Notes: generated by a model not told the origin, from the sequence alone. 64,000 nt of DNA from Peribacillus sp. FSL H8-0477 (GCF_038002765.1 NZ_JBBODE010000002.1:1178001-1242000); one strand, 5' to 3'; counted from the first letter of the stretch, positions 33,980-42,203 are shown. Made by a program: numbers and translations.

Positions 33980-36211
33980 ATGAAGATTAACCGAGTCAAC
34001 TATTATAAGGGTCCAAGTCTATATTCATTTAAGCCCTCGATAGGTATTGAACTTGATATAGGAGACCTGGAATACCAATCTTCGGATACACTTCCGGGGT
34101 TTACTGAGCGCCTCCTTGCCTGTCTTTCACATTCAGAAAAGGACATTTCCCGGAAATATCAAGAGAAATTTAGCAAACGGTTGAAGGGCGGAATCTTAAT
34201 GGGCCCTATTCTTGAACATCTAACAATCATTATTCAGCAAGCTGCCGGAATCAATGTTAGCAGCAGTAAAACAATAATGACTAATACTACAGGCATTTAC
34301 GAGGTGATTTTCGAATATAAAGAGCCGCATTCAGGAATCTATGCTTTTAAAGCTGCACTGGAGTTAGCTGATAGGTTAATTAATCATCAGAGCGCTGTTG
34401 AGCTTAAGGAGTATATAAATCATACAGCAAGGTTATATCTTACATATAAGCTTAATCATAGTACTGAAGCAATATATAATGCGGCAGAACATGCATTCAT
34501 TCCGGTTAATCGAATGGACTCAGAGATGCTTCGCTTAGGTACGGGTTCTAAACAGAAATATGTTAAAGGGACTATTACCAGCGAAACAAAATATATTTCT
34601 GTTGAAAACGCCTCCAATAGGCAATCTACAAAGGAGTTACTAAGATTGGTTCAACTGCCCGTACCCGATGGACTCATTGTTCATACGATTGAGGAGATAT
34701 TCAGCGGTGCTGATTATTTAGGATTTCCACTAGTTATCAAGCCGCTTGAGAGACGTTTAGGTAAAACAATCACTAATATAAAAAATCGGCAAGAGCTATT
34801 TAATGTGGTTAACTGCCAGGATCCCCGGATTAAGACATATCTATTAGAGCGCCATTATACCGGGAATGATTTTCGTTTGCTTATTATTGATGGTAAGATG
34901 GCAGCTGCAAGTCATCGTGTCGCCCCATACATCATTGGAAATGGAAAGGATACGATCCAGCAATTGATTGAAGAAGAAAATAAAAACCCATTAAGAGGAG
35001 AAGGACTTTATAAACCGATGTCAAAGATTCCTCTTGATCATAGTATGACCTGTTTCCTAGAAAAAAGTGAACTCTCTCTGCAATCTGTGCCATCGAATGG
35101 TCAAGTTATACAGGTAATGGGAGATGTTCATATAGAAACTGGTGGTCATGCAGTTGATGTAACCGACCAAGTACATCCATCTATTGAGAAGCTTGGTATT
35201 ACCGCTGCTAAGGCTGTAGGTCTTGATATCGCTGGAGTAGATATTATCTGTCAAGATATTTCTGCCCCGCTGGGTGAAATAATCATTAGTGACGTTCATG
35301 TAAATCCAAACATTCGAATGCATCATTATCCCGCTGAAGGGAAACCACGGGATGCGGGGAAGGCAATCATCGATTATTTATTTACAAATAGAGAAGATGC
35401 CGTGATTCCAGTTATTGCAATGATTGGGGGAAGCAGCGATAACCTAACCACCAAACTGTTAAAATACATCCTTGAAAAGGGTGACGTTAAAGTGGGAGTA
35501 ATGTTCAAAGACCGATTATTTGATAGAGAACCTCAGCCTGATCAAGACCTTGTCTCGATATTGACTAATCCATTCGTGGATTTAGCAGTAATAGAATTGA
35601 ATTCGAAAACAATCATTGATGAGGGGCTTCCGTTTTGTAGTTGTGATATTGGTATTATAAGCATGTATTCTACTATTGAAACCCAGAAAAATGAAGATGT
35701 AAGAATGAAATCGTTGGTTGTCGAAAAGGTGATCGAAACAGGAACGTGTATTCTGAATGCGAATGATGTGTATATAGAGGAATTATCTCAAACGGCGAAA
35801 GCAGAGGTAATCGTGATCTCAACTGAAGAAAACTCAGTCATTGATCGAGCAATTAGTTCTGGGAGGGCTGCTTGGTTTATAGATAAAGAGGGATGGATTA
35901 TCTATACAAAGGAGCGTACACATCGCCGTTTTTTACCTTTACAGGCGCTTCCTATTGCAGCATCTAAACAGACCGTAGAACAAATGTTACAAGCACTAGC
36001 AGCAGCACACTTTCATGGAATATCTTTGGAAGAATTACGTGGAAAACTATTACGGTTTAACCAAAAAGAATCTCCTTCACAATTGGGTAATTCTACTACA
36101 AAACATTACAAAGAGTCGACAGTATACACTAGTAAGGCAAAATCGATCTATAAGTTAGTAGAGAATTCGAAGGAACTGCAAGAAATCCCACAAGCAGGAT
36201 CAAGTAAATAA
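33980..36211 (+). CDS. Cyanophycin-synthetase-like ATP-grasp protein with degenerate Mur-ligase part
   Basis: The 743-residue protein is co-linear with cyanophycin synthetase CphA (~870). The N-terminal domain starts KINRVNYYKGPSLYSFKPSI and includes GILMGPILEHLTIIIQQAAG and TTGIYEVIFEYKE. An ATP-grasp domain (about 215-465) has FPLVIKPLERRLGKTITNI, ERHYTGNDFRLLIIDGKM and GVDIICQDISAPLGEIIISD. The region matching the Mur-ligase domain starts near residue 475, but the P-loop GTNGKTTT reads GGSSDNLTT around 482-490, and the C-terminus is about 130 residues short. One ATP-dependent ligation step may survive while the second is lost. ATG 33980 has AAGGAG upstream. No cyanophycinase gene is nearby. 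Confidence 0.8.
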   Translation: MKINRVNYYKGPSLYSFKPSIGIELDIGDLEYQSSDTLPGFTERLLACLSHSEKDISRKYQEKFSKRLKGGILMGPILEHLTIIIQQAAGINVSSSKTIMTNTTGIYEVIFEYKEPHSGIYAFKAALELADRLINHQSAVELKEYINHTARLYLTYKLNHSTEAIYNAAEHAFIPVNRMDSEMLRLGTGSKQKYVKGTITSETKYISVENASNRQSTKELLRLVQLPVPDGLIVHTIEEIFSGADYLGFPLVIKPLERRLGKTITNIKNRQELFNVVNCQDPRIKTYLLERHYTGNDFRLLIIDGKMAAASHRVAPYIIGNGKDTIQQLIEEENKNPLRGEGLYKPMSKIPLDHSMTCFLEKSELSLQSVPSNGQVIQVMGDVHIETGGHAVDVTDQVHPSIEKLGITAAKAVGLDIAGVDIICQDISAPLGEIIISDVHVNPNIRMHHYPAEGKPRDAGKAIIDYLFTNREDAVIPVIAMIGGSSDNLTTKLLKYILEKGDVKVGVMFKDRLFDREPQPDQDLVSILTNPFVDLAVIELNSKTIIDEGLPFCSCDIGIISMYSTIETQKNEDVRMKSLVVEKVIETGTCILNANDVYIEELSQTAKAEVIVISTEENSVIDRAISSGRAAWFIDKEGWIIYTKERTHRRFLPLQALPIAASKQTVEQMLQALAAAHFHGISLEELRGKLLRFNQKESPSQLGNSTTKHYKESTVYTSKAKSIYKLVENSKELQEIPQAGSSK

Positions 36212-36227
36212 CTATCCCTATAGGTAG

Positions 36228-36262
36228 ACGATCAGTACTTAACAGTACTGATCTTTTTTGTA
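36228..36262 (+). terminator. Rho-independent terminator
   Basis: GATCAGTACT / AGTACTGATC perfect stem (36230-36239, 36244-36253) and six T residues. Confidence 0.9.
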
Positions 36263-36431
36263 TATAGAACACATTTAGATTAATTAGCCCTAGCATGAAG
36301 TTTTCATGTTATAAAACTACGGATAAATAAGTATCGTTTCTCCTATAATTCGAGCTTTGTCTATTCCTAAACCAGCCTTTCTACCTTTTTTATAACAAAA
36401 AAACGCAAAAATAAATGAATATTGCGACTTA

Positions 36432-36460
36432 TTGTTATATTCTGTCATCTTACATACAAT
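36432..36460 (+). promoter_or_regulatory. Sigma-A-like promoter of the subtilisin gene
   Basis: TTGTTA (36432-36437), a 17-base spacer and TACAAT (36455-36460), 58 bases before the start codon. The rest of the 36263-36517 gap shows nothing else. Confidence 0.6.
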
Positions 36461-36517
36461 TAGAATCACACCAAGAGTTTCTACATAGGACAGATAAATT
36501 GGGAGGAGAGAACGATC

Positions 36518-37777
36518 ATGAAAAAGGGCAGAAAGTTAGGCAGCGGGTTATTAGCAGCAGCAATGAGTTTTTCCTTATTTACTGGGAGCGGTGAAGCGAT
36601 GGAGTTAAGTAAGGAACAGGAAGGGAAAGACGAAATTAGGGTCTTAATAAAAGGATCGTCCTCAACCCTGACTAAAGCAAAAAACAAGTATCATCAGAAA
36701 CAAAACTTCGGCAGTGAGGGTTTTTCAAGTACGGTTAGCAGTGAAGAATACAAAGAATTAACGAAAAACCAAGACCTGACTGTCGAAAAAGTTACCAAGT
36801 TTACTATTGCTCAAGCGAAGTCACCCAAAGCGATTGCAGCGGCCGTTCCGTCAGCTAAAATCCCCTGGGGAATTAAGGCCATTTATAATGATCCATCACT
36901 CACTAATACTTCAGGTGGAAGTGGAATCAAAGTCGCTGTATTGGATACTGGTACGGCCAAGACACATCCAGATCTAGCGGCTAACGTTGAACAATGTAAA
37001 GATTTCACAACTTCATCTACATATATAAATAATTCATGTGCAGATAATAACGGTCATGGAACGCATGTATCTGGTACTGTACTCGCAAATGGCGGGACGA
37101 ATGGACAGGGTATTTATGGAGTAGCTCCACAGTCAAAACTATGGGCTTATAAGGTTTTAGGGGATGATGGATCTGGCTATTCTGATGATATTGCGGCTGC
37201 TATTCGCCATGCGGCTGATCAGAGTACAAGCACCAATTCTAAAGTAATTATCTCCATGTCTTTGGGCTCTAGCAGTAAAGATTCCCTTATAACATCGGCC
37301 GTTACGTATGCTGCTAATAAAGGTGTACTTATTATTGCGGCTGCAGGGAACAGCGGATCTTCTGCCAACACGATTGGTTATCCAGGAGCACTGACAAATG
37401 TTGTAGCAGTAGCGGCACTTGAAAATGTACAAGAAAATGGCACATACCGTATCGCTAATTATTCTTCTCGAGGAAATCCAAATACTGATGGGGATTACTT
37501 TATCCAAGAAAAAGATGTCGAAGTTTCAGCACCAGGATCAGCGATTGAGTCAACATGGTATAACGGTGGTTATCATACCATTTCCGGTACTTCAATGGCT
37601 ACCCCTCATGTAGCTGGACTAGCAGCAAAAATTTGGAGTAGTAATGGAAGTTTATCTAATACCGGAGTTCGAACACAATTACAAACAAAAGCAAAAACAT
37701 ATGATATTAAAGGAGGAATAGGCGCAACAGCTGGAGATGACTATGCCTCAGGCTTTGGATTCCCGCGGGTAAAATAA
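36518..37777 (+). CDS. Secreted subtilisin-like serine protease (S41/TA41-like)
   Basis: The 419-residue S8 protease has a signal peptide (about 1-27) and an inhibitor-like propeptide (about 38-105, EIRVLIKGSSSTLTKAKNKY). The mature enzyme starts near AKIPWGIKAIYNDPSL. The catalytic triad is visible: Asp in AVLDTGT, His in NNGHGTHVSG, Ser in SGTSMATPHVAG. The oxyanion Asn is in AAAGNSGS. The Cys pair EQCKDF...NNSCAD and the ending ASGFGF strongly resemble the subtilisins S41/TA41 of Antarctic Bacillus, which are cold-adapted. It is exported and degrades extracellular protein. GGGAGGAG precedes the ATG. Confidence 0.92.
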   Translation: MKKGRKLGSGLLAAAMSFSLFTGSGEAMELSKEQEGKDEIRVLIKGSSSTLTKAKNKYHQKQNFGSEGFSSTVSSEEYKELTKNQDLTVEKVTKFTIAQAKSPKAIAAAVPSAKIPWGIKAIYNDPSLTNTSGGSGIKVAVLDTGTAKTHPDLAANVEQCKDFTTSSTYINNSCADNNGHGTHVSGTVLANGGTNGQGIYGVAPQSKLWAYKVLGDDGSGYSDDIAAAIRHAADQSTSTNSKVIISMSLGSSSKDSLITSAVTYAANKGVLIIAAAGNSGSSANTIGYPGALTNVVAVAALENVQENGTYRIANYSSRGNPNTDGDYFIQEKDVEVSAPGSAIESTWYNGGYHTISGTSMATPHVAGLAAKIWSSNGSLSNTGVRTQLQTKAKTYDIKGGIGATAGDDYASGFGFPRVK

Positions 37778-37803
37778 TTTATTTTTATCTATATAGTACG
37801 ATA

Positions 37804-37838
37804 AAGAACCGCTTGGAGAAATCCAAGCGGTTTTTAAA
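37804..37838. terminator. Bidirectional Rho-independent terminator
   Basis: AACCGCTTGG / CCAAGCGGTT perfect stem (37807-37816, 37823-37832), between the convergent protease and yidC genes. Confidence 0.9.
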
Positions 37839-37854
37839 TAAGGAATCTAATCGG

Positions 37855-38634
37855 TTAGTTTTTCTCAAGCGTACCTTTAACGAGTAAGGTTGGTGTATCT
37901 CGTTTGTATATTTTCTGTAATAAAATAGTTTGGATAATCATAAACAGGCCTCCAATTGACCAGTATAACGGAAGTGCTGCTGGTGCAGAAAATGAAATGA
38001 ATAAAATCATCGCGGGCGAAATATAACTCATCATTTTCATCGTTGCTTGTTGTTCAGCAGGCATTTGACGCATAGATACTACGGATTGGAAATAATAGAT
38101 CACGCCGGCAATGATGGCCATAATATGATCTGCCTGACCGAGATTAAACCATAGAAAGCTGTGAGTTGCAATTTCGTGCGAGCCTTTTATGGCATAATAG
38201 AAGCCCATTAAAATCGGCATTTGAATTAATAAGGGCAGGCAGCCCATATTCAAAGGGTTAACGTTATGCTTCTTATAAAGTGACATCATTTCCATTTGAA
38301 GCTCTTGTTGTTTAGCTTTATCTTTGGTTTTTTTTATTTTGTCTTGAATAGCGGTTAATTCCGGCTTTAATCCGTCCATCTTTCCCTTCATCAACGTCTG
38401 TGTCTTATATTGCTTCATAGTTAAAGGGAGTAGGACAAAACGAATGATTAAAGTCATCAAGATGATACTTAACCCATAGTTCCCACTGAAAAGGTCAGCG
38501 TTAAAGTCGAGCATAATCGTCATCGGATGAACTAAAAATGTGTGAAAGAAACCATCATTCTCTCCGGAAGCTTGGCATCCGGTTAAAACGAAGGGTATAC
38601 CAATTAATAAAAATAATAAAAATTTGTTTTTCAA
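37855..38634 (-). CDS. yidC: Membrane protein insertase YidC (OxaA/YidC2 type)
   Basis: The 259-residue lipoprotein-type YidC has signal and lipobox LTGC (Cys at about 19), then five membrane helices. IRFVLLPLTMKQYKTQ carries the hydrophilic-groove Arg. The charged coiled loop (MDGLKPELTAIQDKIKKTKD) and NPLNMGCLPLLIQMPILMGF are typical of the family. It inserts and folds membrane proteins with or after Sec. The start is a TTG at 38634 behind AGGAGG at 38642-38647. That site is partly locked in a hairpin (38645-38680) located directly after the arrest-like region of an upstream leader ORF. This arrangement matches the MifM-controlled yidC2 of B. subtilis. Confidence 0.92.
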   Translation of the reverse strand: MKNKFLLFLLIGIPFVLTGCQASGENDGFFHTFLVHPMTIMLDFNADLFSGNYGLSIILMTLIIRFVLLPLTMKQYKTQTLMKGKMDGLKPELTAIQDKIKKTKDKAKQQELQMEMMSLYKKHNVNPLNMGCLPLLIQMPILMGFYYAIKGSHEIATHSFLWFNLGQADHIMAIIAGVIYYFQSVVSMRQMPAEQQATMKMMSYISPAMILFISFSAPAALPLYWSIGGLFMIIQTILLQKIYKRDTPTLLVKGTLEKN

Positions 38635-38947
38635 AATTATTCCTCCTCAGATTGTTAGATACCTTTGTATCAATCTGAGGATTCGATGGGCCATCTGAAT
38701 CGTCTGGAGATTCTTTTCTGCAAATATATGTGTAAAAACGTTTCACTCCAAAGTGATACGTTTCCCCTGAAACCTTTATGGCAATCTTTCTTTTATGCTC
38801 TAAGAAAGCTGCATCTCGTTTGTTAAATGCTACTCCACTGTTGGTGTCAAAGAAATAGACAGCAACTGGAAGAACAAGGGCTAGCAAATACCCCGCCCAG
38901 AGTGCATTTCGGAGCGTGAGTAGATCGAGTTCTAGTAAAAATTCCAT
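38555..38947 (-). CDS. mifM: MifM-like leader peptide / membrane insertion monitor upstream of yidC
   Basis: The 130-codon ORF opens with one membrane segment (about residues 14-33, NALWAGYLLALVLPVAVYFF) and a basic middle. The tail RFYTYICRKESPDDSDGPS at 70-88 resembles the MifM arrest region in order and position: aromatic-Ile, then Ser-Pro, then an acidic run. In B. subtilis, MifM stalls its own ribosome when membrane insertion is poor, which opens a hairpin and exposes the yidC2 ribosome site. Here the hairpin begins at codon 90. The frame continues through it and overlaps yidC by 80 bases. The start ATG at 38947 has only a weak GGGG site. Homology to MifM is inferred from architecture and motif. 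Confidence 0.7.
   Translation of the reverse strand: MEFLLELDLLTLRNALWAGYLLALVLPVAVYFFDTNSGVAFNKRDAAFLEHKRKIAIKVSGETYHFGVKRFYTYICRKESPDDSDGPSNPQIDTKVSNNLRRNNFEKQIFIIFINWYTLRFNRMPSFRRE
38645..38680 (-). promoter_or_regulatory. Hairpin sequestering the yidC Shine-Dalgarno
   Basis: CCTCAGATT / AATCTGAGG outer stem (38645-38653 with 38672-38680) and an inner GATAC/GTATC stem. The 3' arm on the transcript contains part of the AGGAGG ribosome site of yidC. The 5' arm is codons 90-93 of the leader ORF. Confidence 0.8.
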
Positions 38948-38984
38948 AAGTAGAAACCCCATTTATTTTAAAATGTACATATAC

Positions 38985-39012
38985 ACTATAACAAATGTAG
39001 AAAAAAGGTAAA
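38985..39012 (-). promoter_or_regulatory. Promoter of the mifM-like/yidC transcript
   Basis: On the minus strand TTTACC, a 16-base spacer and an extended -10 TGTTATAGT (TATAGT at 38985-38990) lie about 38 bases before the leader ATG. Confidence 0.55.
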
Positions 39013-39244
39013 TATATAGTTCTCATTTTCCATAAAATAATTTACTTGCAATCACAGAAATTAGTTTAGTAAATTTTATTATTTTTTCCTTTTTTACTGG
39101 TATTCAATCATAAAAACAAATTTAAGTATCTAATATTTACTGATATAGACATGATAACTTAATAAAATAGCAAGTCTAGGCATTCACACAGAACCAGTTG
39201 AGAGCATATGGATAGAGGAGGCTTATAATAAGAGGTGATAGATC

Positions 39245-39685
39245 ATGTATAATCCGTATAAACAGGATACGAATGATTTAAATCAACAGACAATGTACGA
39301 TTCTTACGGAATCAATTCTGAGATTAATCCCGATTATTCCAGACAAAAAACGATGCCGGGTGGACCAGGATCTGCTTTCCCACCACCACGACCACCAGGC
39401 GGGCCAGGATCTGGAGGAGCACCAGGAGGCGGACCTCCTTCGGCACCGCCCCCGCAGTTTGTTCCAGATTTTCCTGGTGTGTCTGCATTTGCTGTAGATG
39501 CTGGTGCACTACAGGGTTGCTTATTCAGGAATACGTATGTCTGGCTTAATAATGGCAGGAGCTTCTGGTTTTTCCCAGTCTTCATTGGCAGAAGGTCTGT
39601 AGCTGGTTTTCGCTGGCGTGCTGGACAGCGCCGCTGGGTATATTACGGAATTGATACGAGTAATATTCGATCTTTTCAATGCTAA
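39245..39685 (+). CDS. Pro/Gly-rich protein with conserved aromatic C-terminal domain
   Basis: The 146-residue protein has a polar N-terminus (MYNPYKQDTNDLNQQ). A low-complexity Gly/Pro stretch lies at about residues 38-80 (GGPGSGGAPGGGPPSAPPP). The compact C-terminal domain of about 50 residues is rich in Trp, Phe and Arg: CLFRNTYVWLNNGRSFWFFP, IGRRSVAGFRWR and VYYGIDTSNIRSFQC, with a Cys at each end that could pair. It has no signal peptide. The composition and layout resemble spore-surface or biofilm-associated proteins of bacilli, but I cannot assign a function. AGAGGTGAT precedes the ATG, and a strong terminator follows. Confidence 0.7.
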   Translation: MYNPYKQDTNDLNQQTMYDSYGINSEINPDYSRQKTMPGGPGSAFPPPRPPGGPGSGGAPGGGPPSAPPPQFVPDFPGVSAFAVDAGALQGCLFRNTYVWLNNGRSFWFFPVFIGRRSVAGFRWRAGQRRWVYYGIDTSNIRSFQC

Positions 39686-39744
39686 ATGGATACAAACACC
39701 CTCTACCAAGGGATGTCCGAATTTCCTAATACTTTGGCACAACC

Positions 39745-39782
39745 AAAAAAGACTTATCACGAGGATAAGTCTTTTTTGGTCT
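39745..39782. terminator. Bidirectional Rho-independent terminator
   Basis: AAAAGACTTATC / GATAAGTCTTTT stem with a 5-base loop, between convergent genes. Confidence 0.85.
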
Positions 39783-39797
39783 GTAAATGACCATTAA

Positions 39798-40613
39798 TTA
39801 AAGATAGTCTGGGAAATCTGTAATGATTCCATCAAGCTTAATTGCTTCAAAGGCTTTTAATTTTTTTTTGTCATTGACAGTCCACGTAAATGCGCGCATT
39901 CCATGCCTATGTATCTTTTGTTTTAGTTTTGCACTCATCATCGTATGTTTTGGATTCACGAATGCAGCAAATTCAGATACTTCATGGAGAAATTTATCCG
40001 AAATACCTAAGGGACTGTTTTTAACTAACACCCCAACAGGAATTGAGGGCATTAGTTCATGGCATTTTTTCATGGAAGCTACATCAAATGAATGAATCAT
40101 AATACGCTTGTGATCTGATTGGTAGTTCTTTAAAACAGTCGTAAGAACCTGTTCAATTCCGGGATTTAATTCAGGATGTTTAATTTCAATTAATATCCCG
40201 GCCTGTGGTAGAAACTTATCAAGTACTTCGGTTAGCAGAGGGATTCGTTCGTGACAAAAATCTGGATTAAACCAGCTTCCAGCATCCATTTTCATCAATT
40301 GTTCGGATGTATAATCCTTTAATAATCCCTTGCCATTGGTTGTCCGATCTAATTGTGGATCATGGTGAACGATCAGCTTGCCATCTTTCGACATGTGAAT
40401 ATCTATTTCGATAAAATCAACACCTAAATCGATGGCTTTTTGATAAGAGGCCATTGTATTTTCAGGACAATAGCCAGAAGCACCACGGTGGCCGATTTTA
40501 ATGGGTTTTCGTATGGAATCCATATTCGAGAAAGGGACTGTTTTTCGATTTTGAATCCATAAGATAATGAGTACGGCTAGGATAAAAACAACTAAAATAA
40601 GTGCTATTTTCAT
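39798..40613 (-). CDS. Glycerophosphodiester phosphodiesterase, membrane-anchored
   Basis: The 271-residue product has an N-terminal membrane segment (about 3-20, ALILVVFILAVLIILW) followed by a GDPD TIM barrel. GHRGASGYCPENTMASYQKA and DFIEIDIHMSKDGKLIVHHD carry the catalytic His/Glu/Asp set, ILIEIKHPE is the next metal segment, and AFTWTVND and DGIITDFPD come at the end. It hydrolyses glycerophosphodiesters from phospholipid turnover to glycerol 3-phosphate and an alcohol. The ATG at 40613 has AGGAG upstream. The frame extends 74 codons further without a start signal. Confidence 0.9.
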   Translation of the reverse strand: MKIALILVVFILAVLIILWIQNRKTVPFSNMDSIRKPIKIGHRGASGYCPENTMASYQKAIDLGVDFIEIDIHMSKDGKLIVHHDPQLDRTTNGKGLLKDYTSEQLMKMDAGSWFNPDFCHERIPLLTEVLDKFLPQAGILIEIKHPELNPGIEQVLTTVLKNYQSDHKRIMIHSFDVASMKKCHELMPSIPVGVLVKNSPLGISDKFLHEVSEFAAFVNPKHTMMSAKLKQKIHRHGMRAFTWTVNDKKKLKAFEAIKLDGIITDFPDYL

Positions 40614-40810
40614 AATATACTCCTCACTTTTATCTGTTAATCTGTCTCCCTTATAATCATACCCGTTTATTCTTGACTTAAAAATAGTAAATGTAATACT
40701 TTGAATTGCCTCCAATAGGACAAATTCATTCTGTGTAATAAATAAGTTTTGGACCGATGCTACTTTCAACCTGGAATTTGGTATATATAGGGTGAAAGGA
40801 GGTGAAAAAC

Positions 40811-41029
40811 ATGGCAAATGAAATCTTACATTCAAGCTTAATCCGCATTGGTTATGATGCGGGACTAAATGAAAAAGGAGAGGCTATCGTTAAACGCAAA
40901 TCATACTCCAGCGTAAAAACACAGGCTACACCAGAACAAATTTTCCAAGCAGCAACGGCGATTGCTAGTCTTCAAGTGTTCCCAGTAACAGAAGTAACAA
41001 GACAAGATACAGCATTGATTACGGGTTAA
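40811..41029 (+). CDS. DUF1659 family small protein
   Basis: The 72-residue protein begins MANEILHSSLIRIGYDAGLN and continues KRKSYSSVKTQATPEQIFQA...IASLQVFPVTEV, the pattern of DUF1659 (PF07872). AAAGGAGGTG precedes the ATG at 40811. It is the first of three small genes (DUF1659, DUF2922, YvrJ) that are found together in bacilli and have no established function. Short direct copies of TAATGAATACGG follow its stop codon. Confidence 0.85.
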   Translation: MANEILHSSLIRIGYDAGLNEKGEAIVKRKSYSSVKTQATPEQIFQAATAIASLQVFPVTEVTRQDTALITG

Positions 41030-41075
41030 TGAATACGGGTTAATGAATACGGATTAAGGAGAGGAGGTGAACGAG

Positions 41076-41294
41076 TTGGCAAAAACACTTGAACTTCAAT
41101 TTACGACACAGCTGGGGAAAACATCTACAATATCCATTGATTCACCTATTGAGCCGGTTGATGTTACCAAAGTAAATGAAGCTATGGATCAAATTCTTCA
41201 GGCAAATATCTTCCTGACTTCATCTGGAGATTTTATCAATAAAAAATCAGCAAACCTTGTTGAGCGAAACGTTAAAGGATATGAAGTAAAATAA
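41076..41294 (+). CDS. DUF2922 family small protein
   Basis: The 72-residue protein starts at a TTG (41076) behind AGGAGGTG. The sequence AKTLELQFTTQLGKTSTISI...PVDVTKVNEAMDQILQANIF and the ending KSANLVERNVKGYEVK fit DUF2922 (PF11148). It is a soluble alpha/beta protein, conserved next to DUF1659. The role is unknown. Confidence 0.85.
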   Translation: MAKTLELQFTTQLGKTSTISIDSPIEPVDVTKVNEAMDQILQANIFLTSSGDFINKKSANLVERNVKGYEVK

Positions 41295-41364
41295 AAAACG
41301 AGCAGCTTAATTGATTTACCTTCTTTTAGGTCGCTCGACTTAATAGAAATGTGTGGTGATATTC

Positions 41365-41520
41365 ATGGAGGATCTTCTTCCATTCATCAGTGATGTTGGA
41401 TTCCCAATTATCGTCACCCTCTATCTGCTTCATCGAGTGGAGGCTAAGCTTGATATACTAAATGAGACTATTATTGAACTTCCTATTAGATTGAGGGAAG
41501 GATTTTTAGAGAAAATATAA
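41365..41520 (+). CDS. yvrJ: YvrJ family small membrane protein
   Basis: This 51-residue protein is short enough to be missed. MEDLLPFISDVGFPIIVTLY is an amphipathic start running into a membrane segment, and LLHRVEAKLDILNETIIELP follows. The ISDVGFPI...LYLLHRVE pattern is that of the YvrJ family (PF12841). GGTGA lies before the ATG. It is the third member of the DUF1659-DUF2922-YvrJ trio. The function is unknown. Confidence 0.85.
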   Translation: MEDLLPFISDVGFPIIVTLYLLHRVEAKLDILNETIIELPIRLREGFLEKI

Positions 41521-41549
41521 AGGTTGAATTCTTGCGAATAGACAATGCA

Positions 41550-41588
41550 AAAAAGAGGCTGCCATCTACTGGACAGCCTCTCATTTTT
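41550..41588. terminator. Bidirectional terminator between yvrJ and ohr
   Basis: GAGGCTG-CCA / TGG-A-CAGCCTC stem (41555-41580) flanked by A-run and T-run. Confidence 0.8.
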
Positions 41589-42005
41589 TTAAACAAGATT
41601 TAATGTTACGTCTACGTTATTTCTCGTAGCTTTTGAATACGGGCAGAATGCATGTGCTTTCTCGATGAATTGCTGTGCTTCTTCACGGTCCATTTCAGGA
41701 ATAGAAATGTCTAGTTTTACAGCAAGTTTCATCCCATCGTCCGCCTCATCTTTACCAATAGTAACATTTGCAGTAACTGTAGTATCTGCTTTTTTCTTCG
41801 CTTTGCTTAACATAAGATTTAAGGCTCCATCAAAACATGCCGCGTAGCCGCTGGCAAATAGTTGTTCAGGATTGGTTGCCTGTCCTCCCTGACCGCCAAG
41901 CTCTTTTGGAGTGGTTACATCAAAGTCAATAATGCCGTCTTCAGATTTTACATGTCCATCTCTTCCGCCTGATGCGGTTACAACTGCAGTATATAATGGT
42001 TTCAA
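41589..42005 (-). CDS. ohr: Organic hydroperoxide resistance protein (Ohr/OsmC family)
   Basis: The 138-residue thiol peroxidase carries the two redox cysteines in GYAACFDGAL (about residue 57) and HAFCPYSKATRNN (about residue 122). The N-terminal LYTAVVTASGGRDGHVKSED and PKELGGQGGQATNPEQLFA are those of Ohr. It reduces organic hydroperoxides in the cytoplasm using lipoyl or bacillithiol partners. The start is a TTG at 42005 with AAGGGAG upstream. No OhrR repressor gene is adjacent. Confidence 0.92.
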   Translation of the reverse strand: MKPLYTAVVTASGGRDGHVKSEDGIIDFDVTTPKELGGQGGQATNPEQLFASGYAACFDGALNLMLSKAKKKADTTVTANVTIGKDEADDGMKLAVKLDISIPEMDREEAQQFIEKAHAFCPYSKATRNNVDVTLNLV

Positions 42006-42203
42006 ATTTTCCAGCTCCCTTTCAATCTAGTCATTTTTTAATTCACTATTACTATATCCCTGTTGCTGGACTGTTAAACAAAAAGAGAGGAACAAGTCAA
42101 ATTGTTCTATTAAGCTAATGTGGATGAAATTCGAATGCCGTTTTAATTCTTTCAAAAAGGGTAAAGTTATACTATGTAGCTAAAATAGAGAGGATGTTGC
42201 TGT

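Noticed and set aside
37157..37507. 116-codon antisense ORF in the subtilisin gene
   Set aside because: Opposite strand of conserved catalytic-domain codons; no ribosome site.
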